A stretch of 64,000 bases of DNA from Brevibacillus choshinensis (GCF_016811915.1 NZ_CP069127.1:3137001-3201000); one strand, 5' to 3'; positions 8,880-17,994 are shown, counted from the first letter of the stretch. Translations and numbers: made by a program. Notes: generated from the sequence alone by a model not told the origin.

Positions 8880-9599
8880 TTATTCGCTCAAATCTACATT
8901 GTGATAGACTTGTTGGACATCATCCAAATCTTCCAGAGCGTCAATCAGCTTTTCAAATTGAGCCTGAGCGTCTTCAGGCAAAGCGATTTCATTTTGTGCG
9001 AGCATGGTCAATTCCGCTACGGTAAACTCTGTAATGCCCGCTTTTCTAAACGCTTCTTGCACGATATGGAACTGGTCTGGCTCAGCATACACGATCACGG
9101 AATTATCTTCTTCGATAATATCACGCACATCAACATCGGCTTCCATCAGCATTTCCAATACTTCATCGGCTGTCTTTCCTTCGACCCCGATAACAGCGGT
9201 GGCATCAAACATGTATGCCACAGAACCCGTTACACCCATGTTCCCGCCATTTTTGTTGAAGGCCGCACGCACTTCAGGCGCTGTACGGTTTACGTTGTTA
9301 GTCAAAGCATCTACGATAATCATGGATCCATTTGGTCCGAATCCTTCGTAACGCAGCTCGTCATAGACCTCGTCAGAACCGCCTTTTGCTTTCTCGATCG
9401 CCCGGTCAATAATCGCTTTTGGAACACTGTATGTTTTTGCACGCTCGAGTACAACTTTCAGTGCACGGTTGGACTCAGGATCCGGTTCCCCCTGCTTGGC
9501 TGCCACATAAATTTCCTTACCGAACTTCGCATATATACGACTCGTGCTTGCGTCTTTGGACGCCTTTTTTTCTTTAATATTATTCCACTTACGACCCAT
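8880..9599 (-). CDS. YebC/PmpR family regulatory protein
   Basis: The 239-residue protein is a full-length YebC/TACO1 family member, starting [12 protein letters not shown] with [16 protein letters not shown] after it. The three-domain arrangement and the acidic C-terminus are normal. Family members act as transcription factors in Gram-negatives; recent work on relatives supports a ribosome-associated role that eases proline-rich stalling. Which role applies here cannot be told. The motif [17 protein letters not shown] near residue 107 is highly conserved. ATG start, and a good terminator follows. Confidence 0.95.
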   Translation of the reverse strand: MGRKWNNIKEKKASKDASTSRIYAKFGKEIYVAAKQGEPDPESNRALKVVLERAKTYSVPKAIIDRAIEKAKGGSDEVYDELRYEGFGPNGSMIIVDALTNNVNRTAPEVRAAFNKNGGNMGVTGSVAYMFDATAVIGVEGKTADEVLEMLMEADVDVRDIIEEDNSVIVYAEPDQFHIVQEAFRKAGITEFTVAELTMLAQNEIALPEDAQAQFEKLIDALEDLDDVQQVYHNVDLSE

Positions 9600-9835
9600 T
9601 TTTTCCCACTCTCTTTCAATTGGAAAAGATTAATTGCTAGTTCGTGGCTCTGGCCACTTCTTCACGATCGTTGACCAAAGAGCGCGAACAACATCACACT
9701 CTTTCACAAGACTATATTATACCTTACTTCCTATGTGATTATAAGGTAGATTCTCAAAAAAAGTATAGAAGGACACGTTGCTGATCCCATCGTCTGTAAG
9801 AGATTTACCTGATCGGCGGCTTGCAACCCATCAAG

Positions 9836-10330
9836 TCAAGCAACCGTATCTAGCTTCTCCGATTTTGCTGCTACCTTGTTTCCCAAAATGAAAGACAAGA
9901 GTTCTGCCTTCCTTTTCTCGATCAGCTCCGCCACAACTAAAAATAGCATAAGACCAAGCATAACCGCGCAGATCGATAATGGGATAAACCAGTGATTTGG
10001 AGAATGCGAGAAAAACGGGATGAGTGAGACCGCAACAATCGGTGGTGCATTCCACTTGAACCGCGTCACCATCCACATCGTGATAAGCGCGTTTGCAAAA
10101 AGCGAAATCGGACTCGGATACATGTAAAAGAACAAAGTACCAAGCGCAGACGAAAGAAAGGATCCCAGAATGATTTTGCTGATTTCCGTCATACGAAATG
10201 ACTTCGTGGCGAATAGAAAACTATAAGCCCCGAGTGCTGGAAAAAACAAAGTATCTAGGTAAGGAATTCGCAGAGAAAGCCAATACACTAGCATGATGTA
10301 CATGCAAATCACAATCATTTTTACATTCAT
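9836..10330 (-). CDS. HPP-family-like integral membrane protein
   Basis: The 164-residue protein has about five membrane helices. The stretch LFFPALGAYSFLFATKS at about 28-44 and WNAPPIVAVSLIPFFSHSP near 93-111 resemble HPP family proteins, where small membrane domains of this size occur; a few characterised members transport nitrite in plastids and cyanobacteria. The signature His-Pro-Pro is replaced by Ala-Pro-Pro, so assignment is tentative. The ribosome site is weak (AGGATTGAG). No neighbouring gene suggests a substrate. Confidence 0.6.
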   Translation of the reverse strand: MNVKMIVICMYIMLVYWLSLRIPYLDTLFFPALGAYSFLFATKSFRMTEISKIILGSFLSSALGTLFFYMYPSPISLFANALITMWMVTRFKWNAPPIVAVSLIPFFSHSPNHWFIPLSICAVMLGLMLFLVVAELIEKRKAELLSFILGNKVAAKSEKLDTVA

Positions 10331-10425
10331 TTGACAGACTCAATCCTAACAATCTTTAAATTTCAAGCATGCTACATTTTATTTAGTTTTATAGCCGCTG
10401 TCAATCCAGCTTCCACCATTCCTCC

Positions 10426-10656
10426 TTGTTTTCTAAGAAAAGCGTTCAAATTTCAATTTTTGAAAGGTTTGCCGATCTGGAGATTTCCGTGATTGACATG
10501 GTACCTGTTTTTTCATTTAGCCCGAACCTACCGATACCCATGATGAAGGAAAAAGGCGTCAAGATGGCCTTGGGTACGAACAGTGCCTATGACACCTGGG
10601 GACCGTTTGGAAATGCCGGCTTTGTTCCGCAGACGCCAGCTGCTCAGCTGAAGTGA
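10426..10656 (+). pseudogene. Fragment of an amidohydrolase (cytosine-deaminase-like)
   Basis: The translated frame contains VPVFSFSPNLPIPMMKEKGVK followed by ALGTNSAYDTWGPFGNA, which resembles the C-terminal metal-site region (usually GTDxxxDxWSPFGNGDML) of cytosine-deaminase-like amidohydrolases. The usual Asp of GTD is Asn, homology stops after FGNA, and the N-terminal 300 residues are missing. It has no convincing ribosome site. I take it as a relic; the match is by eye. The intact amidohydrolase at 33860 belongs to another branch. Confidence 0.45.
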
Positions 10657-10738
10657 TTGCCAGAAGAAGCAAGCGACAAGGCCGACTGGTAGCAGGTTCC
10701 CTTTCTTTCCACGATGGAGGAAGTCACTCCTAACAGCA

Positions 10739-10770
10739 AAAACCACCACAAAAGCATCCGTGGTGGTTTT
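10739..10770 (-). terminator. Terminator of the YczE-like gene
   Basis: A perfect eleven-base-pair stem AAAACCACCAC/GTGGTGGTTTT with a ten-base loop lies seven bases past the stop of the gene to its right. Confidence 0.9.
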
Positions 10771-10776
10771 TCTCTA

Positions 10777-11433
10777 CTATTTGGCCAGCTCTCTTTTTTG
10801 TGCCGCCGACAGGTACAACCGTGCCATGACTCGCTCCCAAAACGGGATGAACCGCTTGATCAATGGTCCGATGGAAAAAGCCGTGACGATCGTTCCTACC
10901 GATACCGGTCCTCCGAGCAAGAAGCCCAGCAGGGTAACCGTGCACTCGATTCCGATTCTGACTTTACCGATATCCCATCCCAGACGATCGTGCAAAGCTA
11001 GCATAAAGCTGTCTCGCGGCCCCGCGCCTAACCGCGGCGAGATGTACATCCCGGTCCCGAACGTGTAGATCAGAAGACCGGCTGCGAAGAGTACGATCCG
11101 CTCCGTGACAGTGCTTCCTACCGGTATCCATTTCAACCACATGAACAAGTCGATAAACAATCCGAAGAAAAACATGTTCAGAAACATTCCCACACTCGGC
11201 TTGATTTTGCCGATGAGGTAGGAAGCGACAATAATGAACAATCCGACTATCTGCGACCACATGCCGATCGTCAATCCAAACGTCTTCTGCAATCCAATAT
11301 GCAAGGTATCCCATGGTGCGACACCGAGATTGGCCTCAATCATCGTCCCGATGCCATACCCCATGACGGCTAAGCCCAGCATGAATACAGTGTACTGAAT
11401 GGCAACAGGGCGTATCGCGAACTTCGTCTGCAT
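10777..11433 (-). CDS. YczE/YyaS/YitT family membrane protein
   Basis: The 218-residue protein has five predicted membrane helices. The start GYGIGTMIEANLGVAPWDTLHIGL at residues 21-44 is the family signature, repeated in pseudo-symmetry as GTGMYISPRLGAGPRDSFMLAL near 125. In Bacillus subtilis, YczE is needed for efficient surfactin production by an unknown mechanism; most relatives are uncharacterised. ATG is preceded by GGGGGGAACAAAGG. It is monocistronic with a strong terminator. Confidence 0.88.
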   Translation of the reverse strand: MQTKFAIRPVAIQYTVFMLGLAVMGYGIGTMIEANLGVAPWDTLHIGLQKTFGLTIGMWSQIVGLFIIVASYLIGKIKPSVGMFLNMFFFGLFIDLFMWLKWIPVGSTVTERIVLFAAGLLIYTFGTGMYISPRLGAGPRDSFMLALHDRLGWDIGKVRIGIECTVTLLGFLLGGPVSVGTIVTAFSIGPLIKRFIPFWERVMARLYLSAAQKRELAK

Positions 11434-11693
11434 CCTTTGTTCCCCCCAAGGGACGGTCAGCCCCTAATTTGTTGTCCGTTTCAGGACGCAATTGGGGGTG
11501 ATTGTGCGAATGCTAACCAGGACCTGTTCACTGCTATCACCTACTTTCTAATCAGCTGTGTCATCTACGTGATGGACCTTATTGATTAGGGGGATAAGAC
11601 GGAAGGCCCTCTAGATTGCCCCATGCCACAACTCGATACGATCGCATAGAAGTGTGAAGTTCCACTCATTGTCGTATACTTCTGTCGGATTGT

Positions 11694-12449
11694 CTATAGA
11701 TTCCGCAATTTTTCAAAAACTCCGATTGCCTCTTCAGCAGTGGGGACCTTGCGCACATTTTCGTCCGCAAACTCTTTCGCTTGCGGGTAAAGGCTTTTCT
11801 GAATCTCTCGGGCGGCCGCCTCCACGTCATACGATGTTTTGCGAAACTCGCATCCCTCTGGCCCAAGTAACAGCCAATAGGCTCCCGGTTCATCCGCGTA
11901 GGGCATTCCGACACTGCCAGCATTCACAACTCGCGTTTCGCCTATCCGCATGTCAAATTGAATATGGGTATGACCGCAAATGACGGTGCGTTGTTGGACG
12001 TTTTCAAAAATCTCCTCGAGTCTTTGCAGGTCGGTCATCGGTGTGAAAATCACATCGTCACTCCCAGGAGTGGCGTGGCAGAACAAAACTTCGCCAATCC
12101 CTTCTACCGAATGCGAATATTGGGCAGGAAGCTGCTCCAGGAATTCGCGATGATGGGTGGTCAATTGATTGGCTACCCATTCGGTGATTTCACGTCCTTT
12201 TTCAGACATCCCTGGTCGGAGGGGAATACCATCATACGCGAGGGCAACCTCTCGATCACAGTTGCCTCGTATGAATTGGACGGGTGCCGACAGCTGCAGG
12301 AGTCGCTCCAATGTCTGCACCGGCATCGGGCCTGAGAGGATATCTCCCCCGATGACAATCAAATCTGGTTTCAGTTCTTCCAACTCTGTCAGAACTGCCT
12401 GCAGAGCGAAGACATTGCCATGGATATCGTACAGCGCTGCAATTTTCAT
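11694..12449 (-). CDS. Metallophosphoesterase (YfcE/ApaH-type)
   Basis: The 251-residue protein has the calcineurin-like metal motifs in order: DIHGN (residues 8-12), GGDILSGP near 34, RGNCDRE near 63, CHATPGSDD near 118 and CGHTHIQFD near 153, then NAGSVGMP. This is the small bacterial branch that hydrolyses phosphodiesters or phosphomonoesters with two divalent metals. I chose ATG 12449 (AGGAG ten bases upstream); an open frame continues 52 codons upstream without similarity and crosses the divergent gene. Substrate is unknown. Confidence 0.9.
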   Translation of the reverse strand: MKIAALYDIHGNVFALQAVLTELEELKPDLIVIGGDILSGPMPVQTLERLLQLSAPVQFIRGNCDREVALAYDGIPLRPGMSEKGREITEWVANQLTTHHREFLEQLPAQYSHSVEGIGEVLFCHATPGSDDVIFTPMTDLQRLEEIFENVQQRTVICGHTHIQFDMRIGETRVVNAGSVGMPYADEPGAYWLLLGPEGCEFRKTSYDVEAAAREIQKSLYPQAKEFADENVRKVPTAEEAIGVFEKLRNL

Positions 12450-12542
12450 TTTCCCATCACTCCTCTGCTCTTTTTTGGGGAATTCGAGAGGCATAGGAAC
12501 CGACAACTTTCCACACCCTACAGCATGAGGAGGTGGAACTTT

Positions 12543-12701
12543 ATGGACAAGAAAAAACATGACTCCAAGCAAGAACCTACTGTGGCCCCAAGTATGAACG
12601 GTCACGATCCGCTCGAAGAAGAAGCAACAGCTAAAGAAGTCGAAGCCGGAGATTACACCTCTGTAACCAAGCTCTTCCTGGATCGTACTCCGGAGGATTG
12701 A
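12543..12701 (+). CDS. Short acidic protein, unknown
   Basis: The 52-residue product starts at ATG with AGGAGG eleven bases upstream. It is highly charged (Lys-rich N-terminus, Glu-rich centre), ends LFLDRTPED, and looks disordered. It is divergent from the metallophosphoesterase. It has a good ribosome site, which is the main support. Confidence 0.6.
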   Translation: MDKKKHDSKQEPTVAPSMNGHDPLEEEATAKEVEAGDYTSVTKLFLDRTPED

Positions 12702-12746
12702 TACGTGTCGGCTTTCTTGTTGTCAACCTGAGTCTTTCTACCTTGA

Positions 12747-12772
12747 AAAAGCCACTAAATAGGTGGTTTTTT
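12747..12772 (+). terminator. Weak terminator after the 52-residue gene
   Basis: AAAAGCCAC pairs with GTGGTTTTTT with one G-T pair, across a seven-base loop, about 46 bases past the stop. Confidence 0.55.
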
Positions 12773-12957
12773 CTTATGCCCGCTTCGTTATCTTTCTAAA
12801 ACTGCTCACCAGTCCATACCTCGTGGTGCTTCTACCCGGTGCCAAATCGTTTCTTTCTCATACAAGCACGGACACGAACGATTAGGCATAGGCTCATAAT
12901 GGATGATATCCCGCTATTCTCACCTCAGACATTCTTTCTTGGAAAGGAATGGCTTGA

Positions 12958-13791
12958 ATGGTTCACACCATCAATCATAATGGCTTTACGAGTAAAGAAG
13001 CCATTTTACTTGCAGCAATGTGCTATCAGACTTATCCTTTATTTTTTGAGGGAGAGCTGCTTTTGCCAAAAGGGTTTAAGCTTGTATACACGATTCGTGC
13101 TTTTGCGGATGTAGAGAACCCTACAGAACATGTGTATGGCTTTCTTGCAGAGTCAAAGGAACAGATCGTTATTGCATTCAGAGGTTACGCAGCCTATCCG
13201 GCTGATCTTTTAGCTGCCTATGACATTCTGCAAGTACCGTATTCTTTTGTCAGCAGCGGAGGGAAAACCTCCCGTGGCTTTACATGTCTATATCGTTCGA
13301 CCCGGAATGAACTCATAAGGAAAGTGAGCAAGCTGTCGGCAAACAAACATTTGTTTATAACCGGCCACAATTATGGGGGCGCTCTTGCAGTGTTAGCCGC
13401 GTTAGATATCGCGGTAAATACGAAGTTTCATGAACCTTTTGTTTATACCTACGGCAGTCCACGTATCGGAGATCCAGAGTTTTCGCAACGATTCAATCAA
13501 GTGATTAACAATAGTATGCGTATCGTAAACATCCATGACCCCTACCCTACGTTTCCAGATCGAGAATATCCCCCTCCATTTACAGAACAAGGAGTTTTTT
13601 ACCAACATGTGAAAACAAAGGTGCCAATCTCTTTCCAATTGAACAATACGCCTCGCAATGATGCGATTGCCTGTTATTTTAAAGCCCTCAGCCAGCTCGA
13701 TCCTGACTTTACCCATTCGCTGTGCACAGAAAATCCGGGTTTTTGTCCCGATACCACATTCTGTGTACCCTTTCAGGGAGCATGCAGGTAG
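12958..13791 (+). CDS. Class 3 lipase-like protein with lost active site
   Basis: The 277-residue protein is a close tandem paralogue of the next gene and has the class 3 (Rhizomucor-type) lipase fold. The nucleophile elbow reads GHNYGG with Asn138 instead of Ser. The expected catalytic His in the RNHE block of the neighbour reads RNDA (Asp235), and the oxyanion FRGT is FRGY near 75-78. Only the catalytic Asp (D194 in NIHDPYPTFP) remains. By the family mechanism it should not hydrolyse esters. Both copies keep a Cys-patterned tail (FCPDT..CVPF.G.C). The frame is intact with a good ribosome site (AAAGGA), so it is not simply decaying. It has no signal peptide. It may be a partner or regulator of the second lipase, which begins 23 bases after its stop. 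Confidence 0.85.
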   Translation: MVHTINHNGFTSKEAILLAAMCYQTYPLFFEGELLLPKGFKLVYTIRAFADVENPTEHVYGFLAESKEQIVIAFRGYAAYPADLLAAYDILQVPYSFVSSGGKTSRGFTCLYRSTRNELIRKVSKLSANKHLFITGHNYGGALAVLAALDIAVNTKFHEPFVYTYGSPRIGDPEFSQRFNQVINNSMRIVNIHDPYPTFPDREYPPPFTEQGVFYQHVKTKVPISFQLNNTPRNDAIACYFKALSQLDPDFTHSLCTENPGFCPDTTFCVPFQGACR

Positions 13792-13814
13792 CCAATGCGA
13801 AAGGAGCCTCATAG

Positions 13815-14705
13815 ATGGAAGGCACTAAAGTCGATCAGATTTATAACAGCGAAGATGCCATCTTGCTGTCGGCCATGCTCCATCAATCCTATCAGCTTTT
13901 CGAAACAAAGACTCTTATCTTGCCGGTTGGGTTTACTCTTCGATACACCATTCGTGCGTTTGCCGGAGTTGAAGATCCGAAACAGGAAGTATTTGGCTAT
14001 ATTGCAGAATCAAAAGAGGATATTGTTGTTACCTTTCGTGGAACCCGAACTTTTGACGACAATGAGTCGGACCAAGATTTATATCAAGTTCCTTATCCTT
14101 ACGTCAAAAACGCAGGAAAAACACATCGAGGATTTACCTGTATTTATGAATCGACAAGAAACGAATTAATGAGCGTCATGAAAAAGCTGCCCGCATCAAA
14201 AAGATTGCTTGTTGCTGGTCACAGTTTAGGTGGAGGTTTGGCTGTCCTCGCTGCATTGGATATTTCCGTTAACACGAAATTTAAAAAACCTGTCGTGTAT
14301 ACGTATGGCAGCCCGCGCGTTGGAGATCCTTCCTTCGCCACCCGTTTTAACCAGTCGGTAAAGAACAGTATTCGAATCTTCAATGTGCATGATATTATTC
14401 CGACTCTACCAGCTCGGGTATACCCGCCTCCGTTTACGAAGAAAGGGTTGTATTATCAGCATGTAAATAAAAAGTACGCACTTTCATTTCAGCTGAACAG
14501 TTTAGCGATTCGCAATCACGAAATCGTTTGCTACTTTGCCTTTCTAAGTAAGCAGAATCCTCATTTTACTGAGGCGTTACGTACGTCTACCCCTGGCTTT
14601 TGTCCCGATACGGAACTTTGTGTTCCGTTTTTAGGAACTTGCAGCGAGAATGATACGCAAGATTTTCATCGGACGGCTCTGTCCCCAAGGAAACGCAAGA
14701 AGTAG
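13815..14705 (+). CDS. Class 3 lipase family protein
   Basis: The 296-residue protein has an intact class 3 lipase triad: Ser137 in GHSLGG, Asp193 in NVHDIIPTLP, and His235 in IRNHEIVCYF. The oxyanion FRGTRTF is near residue 75. The fold hydrolyses acylglycerols or similar esters. No signal peptide is seen, so it is probably intracellular or leaves by another route. The C-terminal tail has Cys in PGFCPDTELCVPFLGTC and a basic extension absent from the first copy. It starts at ATG, eight bases after AAGGAG, 23 bases downstream of its inactive-looking paralogue, and both are probably one transcript. Confidence 0.92.
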   Translation: MEGTKVDQIYNSEDAILLSAMLHQSYQLFETKTLILPVGFTLRYTIRAFAGVEDPKQEVFGYIAESKEDIVVTFRGTRTFDDNESDQDLYQVPYPYVKNAGKTHRGFTCIYESTRNELMSVMKKLPASKRLLVAGHSLGGGLAVLAALDISVNTKFKKPVVYTYGSPRVGDPSFATRFNQSVKNSIRIFNVHDIIPTLPARVYPPPFTKKGLYYQHVNKKYALSFQLNSLAIRNHEIVCYFAFLSKQNPHFTEALRTSTPGFCPDTELCVPFLGTCSENDTQDFHRTALSPRKRKK

Positions 14706-14770
14706 CTGGCGGCCACCTAACCTGCTAGCATACACTCGCTGCTATCCATGGTCTCCGTAAACCATTTCCA

Positions 14771-15145
14771 TCATTCCGTCACGATAAATCGATACGCAGT
14801 TGAGGCAGTTCCACCTCTTTGATCACTTGCTGTCACTATGATCGTAACCCTCCCCGTCTTCTGTGCCATCACTTTTATCATACTTCCCTCCACTTCCACT
14901 TTTGCTACCGACTCACTTTGCGACATTGCAGTAAATACTAACTCATCCCCATCCTCATCCGAAAACACATGACTTACATCTATCTCATACACGACCCAAG
15001 GGAAAATCTGCTCAGGATCCGTCACTTCTTCCCGTAACACAGGAGGATGGTTTACGACTTTTGACCCGGATTCTGAAATATCCCCATTCATTAAGAATCC
15101 TGACATTGCTACCAGTACGGCCTTATATAGCAGCCAACCCTTCAT
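14771..15145 (-). CDS. Single Ig/cadherin-like domain protein
   Basis: The 124-residue protein has a hydrophobic N-terminus (about 6-19) that could be a signal or anchor. One beta-sandwich domain with the pattern NHPPVL...DVSHVFSDEDGDELVFTA...VTASDQRGG follows. The DEDGDEL turn is the calcium-binding signature of cadherin/dystroglycan-like Ig repeats. Such domains usually occur in tandem in large surface proteins; here it is alone and the gene looks complete, with GGAGGG upstream of ATG. It is convergent with the lipase pair. Confidence 0.75.
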   Translation of the reverse strand: MKGWLLYKAVLVAMSGFLMNGDISESGSKVVNHPPVLREEVTDPEQIFPWVVYEIDVSHVFSDEDGDELVFTAMSQSESVAKVEVEGSMIKVMAQKTGRVTIIVTASDQRGGTASTAYRFIVTE

Positions 15146-15316
15146 GTCTGCCCTCCATTCCTGACCATTTATCGTGTTCTATCTCCAGAAAATCATGCCG
15201 AGTCTCACACCCGACAAGCTTTGAATGAAAAATAAGGCCCCTATCCTATTCGGGGGAACTTCTAGCAGGGCTCAGAAAAATTTGTTTTAGACTGAACCCG
15301 CCGCTGTTTTAGTACG

Positions 15317-16156
15317 CTAACGAACCCGTTCGTTGCATTCGTTGTCGTTGCCTAAAACTTTCCCCAGAAAGGCAAGCATCGGGATGTTAAATGACTCAGG
15401 CCTCTGCAGCGGTGCGAAATGACTCACACCTTCCAAGGTAACGAATACCGCGTTTGGAATGCTGCGACTTAGATATTCAGCGTGCTCGCGCTTGATGAAT
15501 TCATCATGTTCGCTATGTACAATCTCCACAGGGACGCTGATCTGAGCCAAATCTTGCGCCGAATAATTGGGTTCTGTTTGCATCATGAGATTTACAGCGG
15601 CACAGAAAGCTTCGAATTGGTCAGGCGTGGCCGATAGCTGCGCGTAGTCTATCGCGTGTCGGCGAAAACACCGGCTGATGATCGGGCTCATCTCTGCCAT
15701 TTCCTTTGCACCGCTCGGATCCATGTTGCAGCCAAAATAGAAAACGCCTGCGACTCGTTCGGGTGATTTCATGGCGAGGATCATGGCTACGACAGCGCCG
15801 TCGCTCCAGCCCACCATTCCCGCTTTTTCGAGGTTCAATGAATCCATGACCGCCAAAACATCAGATGCCATCCGTTCATACGTATACGGCCGCTCATCGC
15901 GCGTGCTGCGGCCGTGGCCTCGGCTGTCTATCAAAATCGCGCGATAGCCACTCCTCACCAGCGCTTGAACCTGATAGCCCCAATTGCCACTGTGTCCTAA
16001 ACCACCATGAAGCAAAATCACAACTGGACCAGTTCCGTATGTGGCGTACCAGATTCGAGCACCTTCGTGTTCGACATAACCCTGTTCTTTCGTGTCAGGC
16101 AGCGGCGCTGCGCCGTCCGATTCAAACCTGCATAGCTCATCGTCATAACCTTCCAC
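15317..16156 (-). CDS. Alpha/beta hydrolase
   Basis: The 279-residue protein has HGGLGHSGNW after the first strands, the nucleophile elbow GWSDGA, SEHDEF for the acid, and GVSHFAPLQRP for the catalytic His. This looks like the esterase/lyase branch that includes MhpC-type hydrolases. I chose GTG 16156, with GGAGGGG six bases upstream; ATG 16186 has no ribosome site. The first 30 residues precede the fold and are not conserved in appearance. Substrate is unknown. The gene stands alone. Confidence 0.85.
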   Translation of the reverse strand: MEGYDDELCRFESDGAAPLPDTKEQGYVEHEGARIWYATYGTGPVVILLHGGLGHSGNWGYQVQALVRSGYRAILIDSRGHGRSTRDERPYTYERMASDVLAVMDSLNLEKAGMVGWSDGAVVAMILAMKSPERVAGVFYFGCNMDPSGAKEMAEMSPIISRCFRRHAIDYAQLSATPDQFEAFCAAVNLMMQTEPNYSAQDLAQISVPVEIVHSEHDEFIKREHAEYLSRSIPNAVFVTLEGVSHFAPLQRPESFNIPMLAFLGKVLGNDNECNERVR

Positions 16157-16292
16157 TGCGTTCCCCTCCGTCCCATAGCCTTGCATGATCTATTTCTCAT
16201 TTCTCATTCAAATATCCTGCTCGTTCATACACTCGAATGATTACCTGCAGCCTCGATTTTGTTTGGGCTTCCCATTCGCTGATTTTTCAGTT

Positions 16293-16811
16293 TTATTCAT
16301 CGGCTTCTCCACTAAAATTATCCTCATAAATACCGTCTTTCCATACGATAACTCCACTGCTCGACAAGGCTTCAATCTTTAAGGGGTCTGGTTTTCCAGG
16401 GTCAGGGTTTTCCAAAATATCAAAATAGGTAAACCATATACGTCCTTGTTCCGTTTCCATTATCTTTGCTTGTTTATACCCTGTCTTTTGTCGTACCAAA
16501 ACCTTTTCTATCTTACTGTCAGTAATGATCCCGAGAATGTCACGATCGGTATGGCAATGTCATGAATCATGGTCCAAGTGAAGCCATCATTTGGATTTAG
16601 TTCAGCATTTCCACTGATATTCACATACTCCGAATCCTCTGAAATGAACGCATGGCGAAATTCCTTTTTCTATTTCTTCTTGATGGAGTACTTCAATCGT
16701 CTCTGGATATGGAGATTTCTTCATTAACAGCTTCATGTTCTGATCTTCTTCAGATAATGAACATCCTGCCAAGAATGTGATTAGAATGAACCCTAATAGT
16801 AATTTTATCAC
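16293..16811 (-). pseudogene. Frameshifted lipoprotein gene
   Basis: Read leftwards, a GTG at 16811 with GGAGGTG upstream opens a lipoprotein signal sequence ending LITFLAGCS, with the lipobox Cys. After about 45 residues the reading must shift near 16670 to continue as EFRHAFISEDSEYVNISG, and again near 16545 to continue as DRDILGIITDSKIEKVLV and run to the stop at 16293. The three segments join smoothly in hydrophobicity and charge. I infer one former lipoprotein of about 170 residues broken by two indels, unless the sequence has errors here. Confidence 0.6.
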
Positions 16812-17022
16812 GGATTCTGCCACCTCCATCAGTTTAACCCGGATCGTACTGGAACGATTGCTTGGTGAGAAGTTTGCTCCCAAAGGTTCAGTTCTGGATG
16901 TAATGGGCCTTTCAGATCATAGAGGCATTGGAAAGAATAACTGGGCGGACACTGAGCCTGGAAAAAATAGAGTTATCGGGGAGCTGGAACAAATATCATT
17001 CTTGCTTAAAGAGACGATTTAA
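16777..17022 (+). other. Orphan open frame, probably a gene tail
   Basis: This frame overlaps the start of the lipoprotein relic on the other strand and lacks a ribosome site. Its last 45 residues (GLSDHRGIGKNNWADTEPGK onward) look like real protein; the first part does not. It may be the C-terminal remnant of a lost gene. No family is recognised. Confidence 0.25.
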
Positions 17023-17138
17023 TCGTTCTTTAGTCGTGTCTCCCCGACTCATTGGGTAATCATTTATTTTGTAAAACGAGACAACATTATTCAGTAAAGA
17101 GCGTCAAACAAGTAACAACTTATTCGAGGTGAATACCT

Positions 17139-17411
17139 TTGTGGATTAAACTATCTGCTGTCATCTTGAACATTCTCCTCGGGATCGCGGGAGTTTATGT
17201 CTTCATATTTGTCATAATGACTGGCGGAGCTCTTGATGGCAGCCGGCCTCCAAGTCCCACTCCTTTAGGGTATTTGGTCATTCTGGTTTACTTATTAATT
17301 TGTTTGGGATCCAATATTCCTTTTGCCCGAAAATCCTCCAGCATTTTGAGGTATTTCCTGACTAGTGTTTCAGTATGGTTGGTTTCATTTTTCTTGACCA
17401 TTCTGTTATAG
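17139..17411 (+). CDS. Small three-helix membrane protein
   Basis: The 90-residue protein starts with TTG, eight bases after GAGGTG. Three hydrophobic helices lie at about residues 4-28, 43-60 and 70-90, with a Pro-rich loop (SRPPSPTPLG) between the first two. It has no charged residues within the helices and no family I recognise. A perfect terminator seven bases after the stop supports a real, single-gene transcript. Confidence 0.7.
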   Translation: MWIKLSAVILNILLGIAGVYVFIFVIMTGGALDGSRPPSPTPLGYLVILVYLLICLGSNIPFARKSSSILRYFLTSVSVWLVSFFLTILL

Positions 17412-17417
17412 TTGCCT

Positions 17418-17453
17418 GCCTAATTAACATAATTATTCTTATGTTAATTAGGC
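17418..17453 (+). terminator. Strong terminator after the 90-residue membrane protein
   Basis: A perfect 13-bp stem GCCTAATTAACAT/ATGTTAATTAGGC with a ten-base loop is followed by ATTTTTTC. Confidence 0.92.
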
Positions 17454-17466
17454 ATTTTTTCAACTG

Positions 17467-17677
17467 TGAACAAGGCTGTAAGCTATCGAATTCGACGTAT
17501 TATGAGGTCAGCCAGTTTTTACTGGAAGGTTGTGTTAAACCGCTCTAAAAGGAATTCTTTGTTATTTGTTTGGAAAAACTACGTAAGAAAGGAGTGTTGG
17601 ACCAGATATTGGGATTCCCTCGAATTACGAAGCGAATCAATCCGGGACCAAGAAAAGTCTTTCGGGCTTTGAAGTAA
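17467..17677 (+). pseudogene. Gene remnant with an in-frame stop
   Basis: One frame reads LSNSTYYEVSQFLLEGC, then a TAA, then KEFFVICLEKLRKKGVLDQI and GFPRITKRINPGPRKVFRAL to a stop. Both halves look like coding sequence by composition, but no start or ribosome site is present. I cannot name the family. Confidence 0.3.
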
Positions 17678-17784
17678 GCAAACATATCGGTAGACTGTAG
17701 TCCTCGAGATTCGGGGATTTTTCCTTTCTCTTACGGGTATAAATAAGCAAGGATTTTACAAACATTCACTGAGGAGTGATTAGA

Positions 17785-17994
17785 ATGACTCAATTCGATG
17801 TTGGCTTGGTTCACAGGCTTGCTGACCAAATGGAGGGCCTTGCTTCAAATATTAAAAAGCATGTAAACTCCCCAAATCAACTAAACGAGGACATAAAACA
17901 GATGAAGAGTATCCTCAACAGTTTTCAAACGCTAACCAATTCGTCTGAGAATAACGGTACCTATCCAATTGCAAAGGATAATGATGTAAGATAA
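17785..17994 (+). CDS. Short helical protein, unknown
   Basis: The 69-residue protein starts at ATG 17785, eight bases after GAGGAG. Heptad-like spacing of Leu/Ile/Met (residues 8-52) suggests a coiled coil; the tail is polar. It lies in a patch of broken genes but has good initiation signals itself. No family is recognised. Confidence 0.6.
   Translation: MTQFDVGLVHRLADQMEGLASNIKKHVNSPNQLNEDIKQMKSILNSFQTLTNSSENNGTYPIAKDNDVR

Noticed and set aside
8787-9674. Long plus-strand open frame opposite the yebC-like gene
   Set aside because: It has no ribosome site or family similarity, and yebC on the other strand is certain; the frame is a codon-bias shadow.
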